DNA from: a bacterium
GTDB taxonomy: Bacteria; Verrucomicrobiota; Verrucomicrobiia; Limisphaerales; J093
Direction of reading: 5' to 3'
DNA: 64,000 nucleotides
NCBI GenBank assembly: GCA_021780105.1
Contig: JAJXZJ010000045.1
Span: 229,021 to 293,020, forward strand
Shown here: positions 32,152-40,814 of the stretch, piece after piece
Position numbering within the stretch: the stretch's first letter is position 1
Layout of the letters: every line of letters begins with the position of its first letter
The notes under the pieces: model-generated
Databases searched by the model: none
Told to the model about the DNA's origin: nothing
The model's input: the letters and a program-made list of their open reading frames with translations, nothing else
Program-made: the position numbers and the translations under genes

Positions 32152-33507
32152 ATGAACCTGTTGAACACCATCATTGTCGGGCTGAAGGAAGTGTGGGCAC
32201 ACAAGTTCCGCTCGCTCCTGACCATGTTGGGCATCATCCTGGGCGTCGCGAGCCTGGTCGCCATGGCTGCCATCATCAAGGGCATGGAGAACGGGATGAA
32301 GGAGGCGATGATCGCCATGGGCGGCGCCGACAAGGTGCTGCTCCAGGACCAGGATGTCCCTCCCTATCAGGAGCACCTGGCCGATGAGGCGCCCGGCCGG
32401 ACGATGACGGATGTGAACGCGCTCAAGCATTCCGCCACCCTGCTGCCACTCATTTCACCGGAAATGGCCGTTTCCGGGGTGACGCTCACCTACGGCGCCA
32501 AGGCGGTCAATCCCTCGGAATGCGTCGGTGTCTGGCCGGCCGTGATTGACATGAATCTCCACACCCTCGAATACGGCCGCTTCTTCACCGATCTCGACGA
32601 GGAATACGCGAACCCGGTTTGCGTCATCGGCACCGGCATACGCGACGACCTGTTTGGCGCACCGGAGGACGTCGGCCACGAGATTGTCCCCATCGGCGAG
32701 ATGATCCACATCAACGGCCAGCCGTTCACCATCGTGGGCATGTTCGCCCACTACGAAAGCGAAAAGGAAAAACGGGAGGAGGCGTTGGAGAAGGCGCGCG
32801 GTCCGCAGAAGCTGTCGGGACCCGCGCGCCGGCGCGGGTGGGGAAAGCGCGGCGGTTGGGCCTTCTGGCGCAAGAATTACACGGTTTACATGCCGTTGAA
32901 CACCGCCTGGGTCCGGTTCCGCTCCGCGGCGGGCACCAACAACATGCCCGACCCGCACCTCACCGACATTGACATCAAGGTCGCCGGCATGGACGAACTG
33001 GAACCGGCGCTGCAACAGGCGCGCAACATTCTCATGCTCACCCACCACACGATCCAGGATTTCAACTTTCAGACGCAGGAAAACCGGCTGGACAGCATCA
33101 ACCAGCAAATCCGCAACGCCCGGCTCAGCGGCGGCATCATCGCCGCCATCAGCCTGCTGGTGGGCGGCATTGGCATCATGAACATCATGCTCGCCAGCAT
33201 CAACGAGCGCATTCGCGAGATTGGCATCTGCAAGGCCGTCGGGGCCACTGGCCTGGCCGTGTTCACGCAGATTTTGATCGAGAGCGTGGTCATCGCGCTC
33301 GTCGGCGCCGGCCTGGGTGTCGGTGCCTCCTACGGTCTGGTCGGCTTGCTGGAATCCATCACGCCGTCGGCCAACGTGCCTGTCATCACCCGCCTCGCGC
33401 TGATTGTTGCGGTCGCGTTCAGCGCGGCGGTCGGCATCGTCGCGGGACTGTTCCCGGCCTTCAAGGCCGCGCGCCTGAATCCGATCGAGGCGCTGCGTTA
33501 CGAATAG
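32152..33507 (+). CDS. MacB-type ABC permease, paralogue 2
   Basis: Permease of 451 residues, collinear with the previous gene: LKEVWAHKFRSLLTMLGIILGVASL first helix, a periplasmic domain with the shared motif INGQPFTIVGMFAHYESE, and the GGIGIMNIMLASINERIREIGICKAVGA cytoplasmic coupling region, ending AARLNPIEALRYE. The two permeases share both ends strongly and differ most in the periplasmic domain. One ATPase with two unlike permeases suggests a heterodimeric exporter, as in LolCE. Confidence 0.9.
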   Translation: MNLLNTIIVGLKEVWAHKFRSLLTMLGIILGVASLVAMAAIIKGMENGMKEAMIAMGGADKVLLQDQDVPPYQEHLADEAPGRTMTDVNALKHSATLLPLISPEMAVSGVTLTYGAKAVNPSECVGVWPAVIDMNLHTLEYGRFFTDLDEEYANPVCVIGTGIRDDLFGAPEDVGHEIVPIGEMIHINGQPFTIVGMFAHYESEKEKREEALEKARGPQKLSGPARRRGWGKRGGWAFWRKNYTVYMPLNTAWVRFRSAAGTNNMPDPHLTDIDIKVAGMDELEPALQQARNILMLTHHTIQDFNFQTQENRLDSINQQIRNARLSGGIIAAISLLVGGIGIMNIMLASINERIREIGICKAVGATGLAVFTQILIESVVIALVGAGLGVGASYGLVGLLESITPSANVPVITRLALIVAVAFSAAVGIVAGLFPAFKAARLNPIEALRYE

Positions 33508-33722
33508 CGCGCCACGGACGATTCCGGGTTCTCCCCGCTTCTTCCCGGCGGTCAATCGGCCAAGGCGCCGGCCCGCCTTTGCCCGGCGACGAGGCGGTGG
33601 CGTTCATTTGCGGCCCTGCCTCCGCAAAATCTGCTTGGACTCCGGCGCGTCGGCCCGCAATATCCAACCCACGCATCGGACGCCGTGGCTCCGCACCTGG
33701 AGGCCCGGTCTTCCGTCACGGC

Positions 33723-35522
<1,800 letters not shown>

Positions 35523-35563
35523 GCTGCCCGGCCGGCGCGGCTGGCCGGCCCTCAGCCCAAGGC

Positions 35564-35998
35564 TCAAAACACGAACGGAATCATGCGCGGCGTTCTGGCC
35601 GCGTAGTCGCGATACGCGGGATAACGATCCGCCAGCAACCGTTCCTCGCCGATAATCCGCGCGGCGGCGCCCACAAGCACGATTCCCCCCAGGATGATCG
35701 CGTGCCAGGACCAATGGGCCAGCACGGCGGCGACCGTGAACAAACAAACCGCGGTGTAGATCGGGTGTCGGATGTGGCGATAAGGCCCCGTTGTAACCAA
35801 GCCGCCTTCCGTGGGATTCGCCGCGGCGTGAAAGCTGCGCCGGCCAAAGACCACCCGCGCCCAGATCATCAATGCCACCGCGACGAGCTGGACCACGATC
35901 ACCGCTGGCGAACACGAAAACACGCTGCGTGTGAGGATCAGGCCCAGCACTCCTCCGACCATCGCAAGATAGCCGGCTATGGACAATCCCTTGAGCAT
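35564..35998 (-). CDS. Isoprenylcysteine methyltransferase-like (ICMT/PEMT family) membrane protein
   Basis: Protein of 144 residues with three to four membrane helices. The conserved C-terminal SAM-binding motif is visible: GLVTTGPYRHIRHPIY, then GEERLLADRYPAYRDYAARTPRMIP. Members methylate small lipophilic substrates, phospholipids or isoprenyl cysteine; the bacterial substrate is generally unknown. It is convergent with aspS, with 41 nt between the stops. Confidence 0.87.
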   Translation of the reverse strand: MLKGLSIAGYLAMVGGVLGLILTRSVFSCSPAVIVVQLVAVALMIWARVVFGRRSFHAAANPTEGGLVTTGPYRHIRHPIYTAVCLFTVAAVLAHWSWHAIILGGIVLVGAAARIIGEERLLADRYPAYRDYAARTPRMIPFVF

Positions 35999-36181
35999 TG
36001 CGGATGACCCGGGAGGGTGTGCCGTCCCGGTTGCCTGTCAACCGCGAATCCCCTGGCTCCAGCCCACAACACATGGCGGAACAACCCCCTCGTCCGTTAT
36101 AAGACCGGTTTTGAAAACGAAGCGCAAATGGCCGGAGACATGCGCGGCCGGCAACACCAGACCGCGCTGGACGGCCGCCAA

Positions 36182-36209
36182 ACAAAACGGGCCGGCATGA
36201 CGCCGGCCC
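36182..36209 (-). terminator. Intrinsic terminator of the ilvN-ilvC operon
   Basis: A perfect 8-bp stem GGGCCGGC/GCCGGCCC (36189-36209, 5-nt loop) is followed on the minus strand by GTTTTGTTTGG, 25 nt after the ilvC stop. Confidence 0.8.
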
Positions 36210-36233
36210 GCGCGTGGGAAGCTGGAGAATGGG

Positions 36234-37334
36234 TTAATTGCTGGCCCGGCCGCCGATGCCTTGGGCGCCTTTGCCGATGACCTTGCCGGATTCCTTGGGC
36301 CGCAATTCGCGGACGGCCGCGCCGGCGCGCCACATCTCGGAATCGTGGATCTCGGCGAGTTCCTTCGCGAGTTGCTGTTGATAGTCCGGCGCGCCGCACG
36401 CCTTGATGACGCGCTCGGCTTCCTTGCCGGAGGCGACCCGTTGATAAAGCTCCTTGAACACCGGCAGGACCGCCTTCTTGAACTTCGGCTTCCAGTCGAG
36501 CGCGCCGCGCTGCGCGGTGGCCGAGCAGTTCGAATACATCCAGTCCATGCCCTTCTCGTCCACGAGCCGGATGAGGCTTTGCGTCAATTCCTCGACGGTT
36601 TCGTTGAAGGCTTCGCTCGGCGAGTGGCCGTGTTTGCGGAGCACGTCGTATTGCGCCTCCATGATGCCGGCCAGGGCGCCCATCAGCACGCCGCGTTCGC
36701 CGGTGAGATCGCTGTTTGTCTCGTGCGGGAAGGTGGTCGGGAACAGGTAGCCGGAGCCGATGCCAATGCCAATGGCGAGGCAGCGTTCCTGCGCGCGGCC
36801 GGTGGCGTCCTGCCCGATGGCGAAGCTGGAGTTGATGCCCGCGCCGCTGAGAAAGTTGCGGCGGACGGAGGTGCCGGAGCCTTTCGGCGCGACCATGATC
36901 ACGTCCACGTCCGCGGGCGGGACAACGCCGGTCTTCTTGTGGTAGGTGATCGAGAAACCGTGCGAGAAGTAGAGCGCGTCGCCCGGCTTGAGGTTTTTCT
37001 TGATCGTCGGCCAGACCACGCGCTGGGCGGCGTCATTGAGCAGCACCTGGATGATGGTGCCACGGCGCACGGCTTCCTCGATGTCGAAAAGGGTTTTGCC
37101 CGGCACCCAGCCGTCCTTCACGGCGCGGTCCCAGTCGCGTGGAAACGACTTGGCCTGGCCGATGATGACGTTGAAGCCGTTGTCGCGGAGGTTGAGCGAT
37201 TGCGCCGGACCTTGAACGCCGTAGCCGATGATGGCGATGACCTCGTTCTTCAGGACCTTCCGCGCCTTCGACATCGGGAATTCCTTGCGCGTGATGACTT
37301 CTTCTTCGGTTCCACCAAAATCAATCAGTGCCAT
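36234..37334 (-). CDS. ilvC: Ketol-acid reductoisomerase
   Basis: Converts acetolactate or acetohydroxybutyrate to the dihydroxy acids of valine, leucine and isoleucine synthesis, with NADPH and Mg2+; 366 residues. The N-terminal Rossmann motif GYGVQG is at 37-42. The metal and substrate domain contains DLTGERGVLMGALAGIMEAQYD and ETVEELTQSLIRLV. The sequence VMVAPKGSGTSVRR is close to the eukaryote-like branch of the enzyme, which in bacteria is less common than the short E. coli-independent class I form. The ATG is preceded by GGAAAG, one of the better ribosome binding sites in the window. It follows ilvN by 108 nt and ends at a clear terminator. Confidence 0.95.
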   Translation of the reverse strand: MALIDFGGTEEEVITRKEFPMSKARKVLKNEVIAIIGYGVQGPAQSLNLRDNGFNVIIGQAKSFPRDWDRAVKDGWVPGKTLFDIEEAVRRGTIIQVLLNDAAQRVVWPTIKKNLKPGDALYFSHGFSITYHKKTGVVPPADVDVIMVAPKGSGTSVRRNFLSGAGINSSFAIGQDATGRAQERCLAIGIGIGSGYLFPTTFPHETNSDLTGERGVLMGALAGIMEAQYDVLRKHGHSPSEAFNETVEELTQSLIRLVDEKGMDWMYSNCSATAQRGALDWKPKFKKAVLPVFKELYQRVASGKEAERVIKACGAPDYQQQLAKELAEIHDSEMWRAGAAVRELRPKESGKVIGKGAQGIGGRASN

Positions 37335-37442
37335 TGCTTTTCTTTCCAGGTTGGGGGCGTGTTGTCACACCCCGGTTTTATTGTTGGTTTTAACGCGGCC
37401 GATGTTATTACCGCCCGCGTCCGTGGCGTCAAATCCAAAGGA

Positions 37443-37916
37443 TCACTTCCGCGGCAGGGCCACCTTGCCGGTGCGGGTGAGTTCAAGGATGTTGAACGGG
37501 CGCATCAGTTCGATGAACTTGTCCACCTTGCCTTCGTCGCCGGTGATCTCGATCGTGACGCTGGCCGGTTGCACGTCAATGATCTTTGCGCGGAAGATGG
37601 TCGTAATTTGCATCACCTCGGCGCGGGTGGAGGAATTGACGCTGACTTTGACGAGCACCAGCTCGCGGTCCACGCTTTCGCCCTCGCGGAAATCCTGAAC
37701 GGCGATCGTGTCCACCAGCTTGTTGAGCTGCTTGACGATCTGGTCCACCGTCGCGTCGTCGCCGCGGGTGGTGATGGTCATGCGCGAGACGGTCGGGTCC
37801 TGCGTCGGAGCGACGTTGAGGGTGTCAATGTTGAAGCCGCGGCCGCTGAAGAGGCCGGCCACGCGCGTGAGCACGCCGAACTTGTTTTCCACGAGCACGG
37901 ATATGGTGTGTCGCAT
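37443..37916 (-). CDS. ilvN: Acetolactate synthase small (regulatory) subunit
   Basis: Regulatory subunit of 157 residues that binds valine and restores activity and feedback control to the catalytic subunit. The N-terminal ACT domain (MRHTISVLVENKFGVLTRVAGLFSGRGFNIDTL) and C-terminal regulatory domain (DVQPASVTIEITGDEGKVDKFIELMRPF) are both full length. The start ATG is the conserved MRHTISVLVENK; there is no strong Shine-Dalgarno. It is the first structural gene of ilvN-ilvC. The catalytic subunit gene ilvB, usually directly upstream, is absent from this window. A leader with attenuator structure lies at 37985-38112. Confidence 0.95.
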   Translation of the reverse strand: MRHTISVLVENKFGVLTRVAGLFSGRGFNIDTLNVAPTQDPTVSRMTITTRGDDATVDQIVKQLNKLVDTIAVQDFREGESVDRELVLVKVSVNSSTRAEVMQITTIFRAKIIDVQPASVTIEITGDEGKVDKFIELMRPFNILELTRTGKVALPRK

Positions 37917-37984
37917 AGTGATCTGCCAGTGTTGGCGGTGGATATGTCCCACCGCGGTCTTGTCTCGTTCCGGCCGCTCCCCAT

Positions 37985-38054
37985 AAATCAAAAACCCGCG
38001 TTCCGTTGGGAACCGCGGGCGACCTGGGGGCATCGGGCCAAAGCTACAGGTCGC
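37985..38054 (-). promoter_or_regulatory. Transcription attenuator of ilvN-ilvC (1:2, 2:3, 3:4 hairpins)
   Basis: On the minus strand, segment 2 (GCGACCTG, 38047-38054) pairs perfectly with segment 3 (CAGGTCGC, 38019-38026). Segment 2 can instead pair, with two G-U pairs, with segment 1 (CAGGTTGT, 38078-38085) inside the leader peptide's Val-Val codons. Segments 3-4 form the terminator: CCCGCGGTTCC and GGAACGCGGG (37995-38019, one bulged base), followed by TTTTTGATTT. The 2:3 and 3:4 stems share only one base, but 2:3 can extend through GCGG (38060-38063) with CCGC (38015-38018), which would disrupt the terminator. Stalling at Val codons would free segment 2 and allow readthrough into ilvN. 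Confidence 0.8.
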
Positions 38055-38055
38055 G

Positions 38056-38112
38056 TCAGCCGCAAACGACGCCGCCGACAACCTGCAGGGACATGGCCAG
38101 CCAAAACATCAT
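38056..38112 (-). CDS. ilv leader peptide (18 residues, Val-rich)
   Basis: A short open frame starting at tandem ATGs encodes MMFWLAMSLQVVGGVVCG. Four of 18 codons are Val (two adjacent pairs, GTT GTC and GTC GTT) and two are Leu. The stop codon (38056-38058) lies right beside segment 2 of the attenuator, so a terminating ribosome would mask segment 2 and let the terminator form. The first Val pair overlaps segment 1. No Shine-Dalgarno site is evident, as for most genes here. Its role is sensing valyl-tRNA (perhaps also leucyl-tRNA) supply; the peptide itself need not be stable. The inference rests on the combined peptide and hairpin layout. Confidence 0.75.
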   Translation of the reverse strand: MMFWLAMSLQVVGGVVCG

Positions 38113-38195
38113 GGCGAGCGTAGCGGCGGCGGCGGCGGCGGGTCAACCGTTTTTTCAGGCCGGCGCGGCCGCCCGCCCGCCCCGGTGCAAAATGC

Positions 38196-38225
38196 TTGCA
38201 CGGATTTAATGCAAAGTCTTAATTA
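38196..38225 (+). promoter_or_regulatory. Candidate promoter of the tonB-exbB-exbD operon
   Basis: TTGCAC (38196-38201) and TAATTA (38220-38225) are separated by 18 nt, in the only AT-rich patch of the intergenic region, about 80 nt upstream of the tonB-like start. Confidence 0.4.
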
Positions 38226-38308
38226 AACACGTCGGACCTGTAGCCGGATAGGTAAACAGACGTCAGCAACAGGTCCTCGCGGCGGAAAACCAAACGAGCA
38301 ACGACACT

Positions 38309-39064
38309 ATGGGCGAGTCGGCGATGACAGCCAGCGGTGGAATGACTTCCTCCGAAACGCCGCATTACACCCTGAAATCCGACCTCGCCCAGTTCTGCCT
38401 GCCGGCGGCCTCGCGCGACGCAAACCGCAAATTCGCCTACGCAAACTCGATTTGCTTCGCGTTTCTGGTCATTGGCATCGTCGGCATCATCAAAGTGCCA
38501 AAGGTGGTGCAGCGCCCGCTGCCGGAACTGGCCGAGGTGGTGCCGATCGAGGACTTCACACCGCCGCCGGAGCAACCGCCGCCGCCGGACGAGCTGCCAC
38601 CGGAGGATCAGCCCAACGACACGCCCTCGGACGCGCCGGCCACGCCGGTGGTGGTCGCCCCGGCCTCGGCGGACGTGGCTTTTCCGGTGCCGGTCGAAGG
38701 CGCCGTGGTGCTGGCCTCCACCGCCAAATACGCCCCGCCGCCACCGGCGGTGCTGAAGGTGGCGCCGCGCCCGCCGGCCAAGCCGCAAGCAAGCAGGTTT
38801 GTCCGGGGCACGGATCGCGGCACATTCCCACCGCCGGCGTTCACGATCGTTCAGGGTATTTTGCAGAGCGGCGAATTGGCGGCGGTGACGTTCATCGTGG
38901 ACGTGAGCGAAGCGGGTATTCCGGAGAAGGTGGACGTGGACAAACCATCCGGCCGGATGGAAATCGATCGCAAGACGGCCCAATGGATCAAGAGCCGCTG
39001 GCGGTGGGAACCGACCGACCACCGCCGGCTGAAGAGCGTGGAGATCGAGTTTCGCATGCAATAA
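38309..39064 (+). CDS. TonB-family energy transducer
   Basis: Protein of 251 residues with TonB layout: a short cytoplasmic N-terminus, one membrane helix (YANSICFAFLVIGIVGIIKVP), a long Pro-rich periplasmic spacer (about 75-155, repeated PPP and PAP), and a C-terminal TonB domain (TFIVDVSEAGIPEKVDV through WRWEPTDHRRLKSVEIEFRM). It transmits the proton motive force from ExbB-ExbD to outer-membrane TonB-dependent receptors. No receptor is encoded nearby. Three in-frame ATGs exist near the start (38309, 38324, 38342); the first is used. It is the first gene of an operon with exbB, exbD and a small membrane protein. Confidence 0.87.
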   Translation: MGESAMTASGGMTSSETPHYTLKSDLAQFCLPAASRDANRKFAYANSICFAFLVIGIVGIIKVPKVVQRPLPELAEVVPIEDFTPPPEQPPPPDELPPEDQPNDTPSDAPATPVVVAPASADVAFPVPVEGAVVLASTAKYAPPPPAVLKVAPRPPAKPQASRFVRGTDRGTFPPPAFTIVQGILQSGELAAVTFIVDVSEAGIPEKVDVDKPSGRMEIDRKTAQWIKSRWRWEPTDHRRLKSVEIEFRMQ

Positions 39065-39189
39065 TGCGTGAAATTCAAGCATGAACACGCGGGCGGCGAC
39101 TTCGCCGGGCTGCAAGTTCGGGCTGTGCAAATGAGCAAGACAGGCAACCTGAAGCGGGTGGGAATTAGGAAACGCAAACGGAAGTATCT

Positions 39190-39861
39190 ATGCTGGCAAA
39201 TATTATTGTGACGAAGTTCCTGCAGGGCGGCCCGGTGATGTGGCCCATCCTGCTGGTGTCCATCATTGCGGTCTGCGTGGTCGGGGAACGGGCCTTCTGG
39301 TGGATGCGTGAGAGTCTCCGGCGCGATCCGGAAACGCTGGAGAAAACGCTGGCGGCGATCGAAAACGGCGACTTCCGCGAAGCTTCGCGATTGGCGAACG
39401 ATTCGAAGGATCCGGTACTGCGCATGATCTGGCACGGGCTCAACCACGTTCATTACTCGCTACAGGGCGCGCTGCAGGTGGCCGCCGGGATGGAGTTGCA
39501 GAAGGCGGGACGATTTCTGACCGTCATGGACACGCTCGTCACCCTCGCCCCGCTGCTGGGCTTGTTGGGGACGGTCACGGGCATCATGGGGTCGTTCAAC
39601 GCCATCGGCAGCGACGAACTGGCGGTTTCCAAGGTGACCGGCGGCATTGGCGAGGCCTTGATCGCCACCGCCTGCGGCCTGGGCATCGCCATCGTATCCC
39701 TGGTGCCCTACAATTATTTCAGCAGCAAGACGGCGCGCCTTCAGTTTGAACTGGAAACCGCCGCCACCAACATCGAGGTCATGGTCAACGGCGCCAAGCA
39801 GCGCAATGGATTCGACACGATGGAAATCCGGCGTGTTGCCAGCGAGGCAACCCGAGGCTAG
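39190..39861 (+). CDS. exbB: ExbB/TolQ/MotA-family proton channel protein
   Basis: Inner-membrane protein of 223 residues with three helices: the N-terminal VMWPILLVSIIAVCVVGERAFW, and two in the conserved block FLTVMDTLVTLAPLLGLLGTVTGIMGSFNAI and IGEALIATACGLGIAIVSLVPYNYF. The Thr/Gly-rich LLGLLGTVTGI motif lines the proton path. It pairs with the ExbD encoded 50 nt downstream and with the TonB-like protein upstream. Confidence 0.93.
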   Translation: MLANIIVTKFLQGGPVMWPILLVSIIAVCVVGERAFWWMRESLRRDPETLEKTLAAIENGDFREASRLANDSKDPVLRMIWHGLNHVHYSLQGALQVAAGMELQKAGRFLTVMDTLVTLAPLLGLLGTVTGIMGSFNAIGSDELAVSKVTGGIGEALIATACGLGIAIVSLVPYNYFSSKTARLQFELETAATNIEVMVNGAKQRNGFDTMEIRRVASEATRG

Positions 39862-39910
39862 CGCGCCGTTTCCCGGACCTGCCCCAACGATCCTTACCAC
39901 AGCGCCCGCC

Positions 39911-40333
39911 ATGAAAATCGGTTCTCCGCTTCCCCGCAAGAAGGCGCGCATTGAGATCATCCCGCTGATTGACATCATGTTCTTCCTGCTCGCCTCGTTC
40001 ATGATGGTGAGCCTGACCATGATCAAGATGCAGTCCATCAAGATGGACCTGCCCACCGCCACGCAGGCCAAGCGCGATTTCAAGCCGGACATCGTCAACA
40101 TCTCCGTGGACCGGCAGGGAGACACCTACATCGAAAAGGAAAAGAAAACGCGCGAGGAGGTCTTCTCGTTTCTGACCAACAAACTGGCCCTGAACACCAA
40201 TCTCCCCGTTTATATCAGCGGCGACAAAGAAGCCCAATACGGCGGCGTCATCAGCGTGCTGGACCTGGTGCGGCGGGCCGGCGTGCAGAAGGTATCCTTC
40301 GCCATCAAATTTCCTTCCGCAAACAAGCCGTAG
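39911..40333 (+). CDS. exbD: ExbD/TolR-family biopolymer transport protein
   Basis: Protein of 140 residues with a short cytoplasmic N-terminus, one membrane helix with the essential Asp (EIIPLIDIMFFLLASFMMVSL), and a periplasmic domain (VNISVDRQGDTYIEKEK to VQKVSFAIKFP). It completes the TonB-ExbB-ExbD motor. The frame is open further upstream but overlaps exbB; the ATG at 39911 gives the canonical start MKIGSPLPRKKARIEI. Confidence 0.93.
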   Translation: MKIGSPLPRKKARIEIIPLIDIMFFLLASFMMVSLTMIKMQSIKMDLPTATQAKRDFKPDIVNISVDRQGDTYIEKEKKTREEVFSFLTNKLALNTNLPVYISGDKEAQYGGVISVLDLVRRAGVQKVSFAIKFPSANKP

Positions 40334-40429
40334 TCGGGAATCCACGCTGGCAAACGCGGCGGCTTCCCGATACGGCGGTCGCGACAGGAACGGCTCCGGT
40401 TGTTTCCGCGCCGTGCCCGGCAGCAGGTT

Positions 40430-40798
40430 ATGGGACTCAAACGACGTATCGGTGGCGGAATTGTGGGGACGGTGGGCTTCATGCTCTCGCCGTTGTCATG
40501 GTGGAATGACTTGTTCGTCAACGTCCCCCTGGCGCTGGCGTTTGCCTGGATCATCAGCCTGCTCTGGCCCAAGGCATTTGCCGCGAGTTTCGTCGTCGGC
40601 TACTGGCTGACGAATGTGTTGGGTCTGGTCCTCCTTCATCGCGGGGCGAAGGATCTACTTACCGGCAAGTCCAGCCCGTATTCGCGCCGGGAACTCGCCA
40701 GGGATGCCGTGATCGCGCTCGCTTACACCGCGCTGATCGTGCTGCTGGTCAAATTCAAATTCCTGGAGCCGCTGCCGGACTACTTGCCCAAGCACTGA
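40430..40798 (+). CDS. Small membrane protein of unknown function
   Basis: Protein of 122 residues with a basic N-terminus (MGLKRRIGG) and about three to four hydrophobic helices (FVNVPLALAFAWIISLLW, FAASFVVGYWLTNVLGLVLLH, ELARDAVIALAYTALIVLLVK). No family is recognised. It follows exbD by 96 nt on the same strand and is probably the last gene of that operon. The ATG at 40430 is preceded by CAGG; an upstream TTG at 40400 is less likely. Confidence 0.7.
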   Translation: MGLKRRIGGGIVGTVGFMLSPLSWWNDLFVNVPLALAFAWIISLLWPKAFAASFVVGYWLTNVLGLVLLHRGAKDLLTGKSSPYSRRELARDAVIALAYTALIVLLVKFKFLEPLPDYLPKH

Positions 40799-40814
40799 CG
40801 GGCACCGGCAGTCT

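Noticed and set aside
33508..33722. A leader RNA or T-box before aspS
   Set aside because: The 215 nt upstream show no conserved T-box sequence, no terminator with T-tract and no leader peptide with Asp codons in a convincing place.
38005..38020. GGGAACCGCGGG on the + strand as a T-box antiterminator motif before tonB
   Set aside because: The hairpin has its T-tract on the minus strand only, and no T-box stem I or specifier loop precedes it. It is the minus-strand ilv terminator read backwards.
36261..38123. 620-codon + strand frame opposite ilvC and ilvN
   Set aside because: Antisense to two conserved genes and to the attenuator; no motif or ribosome binding site.
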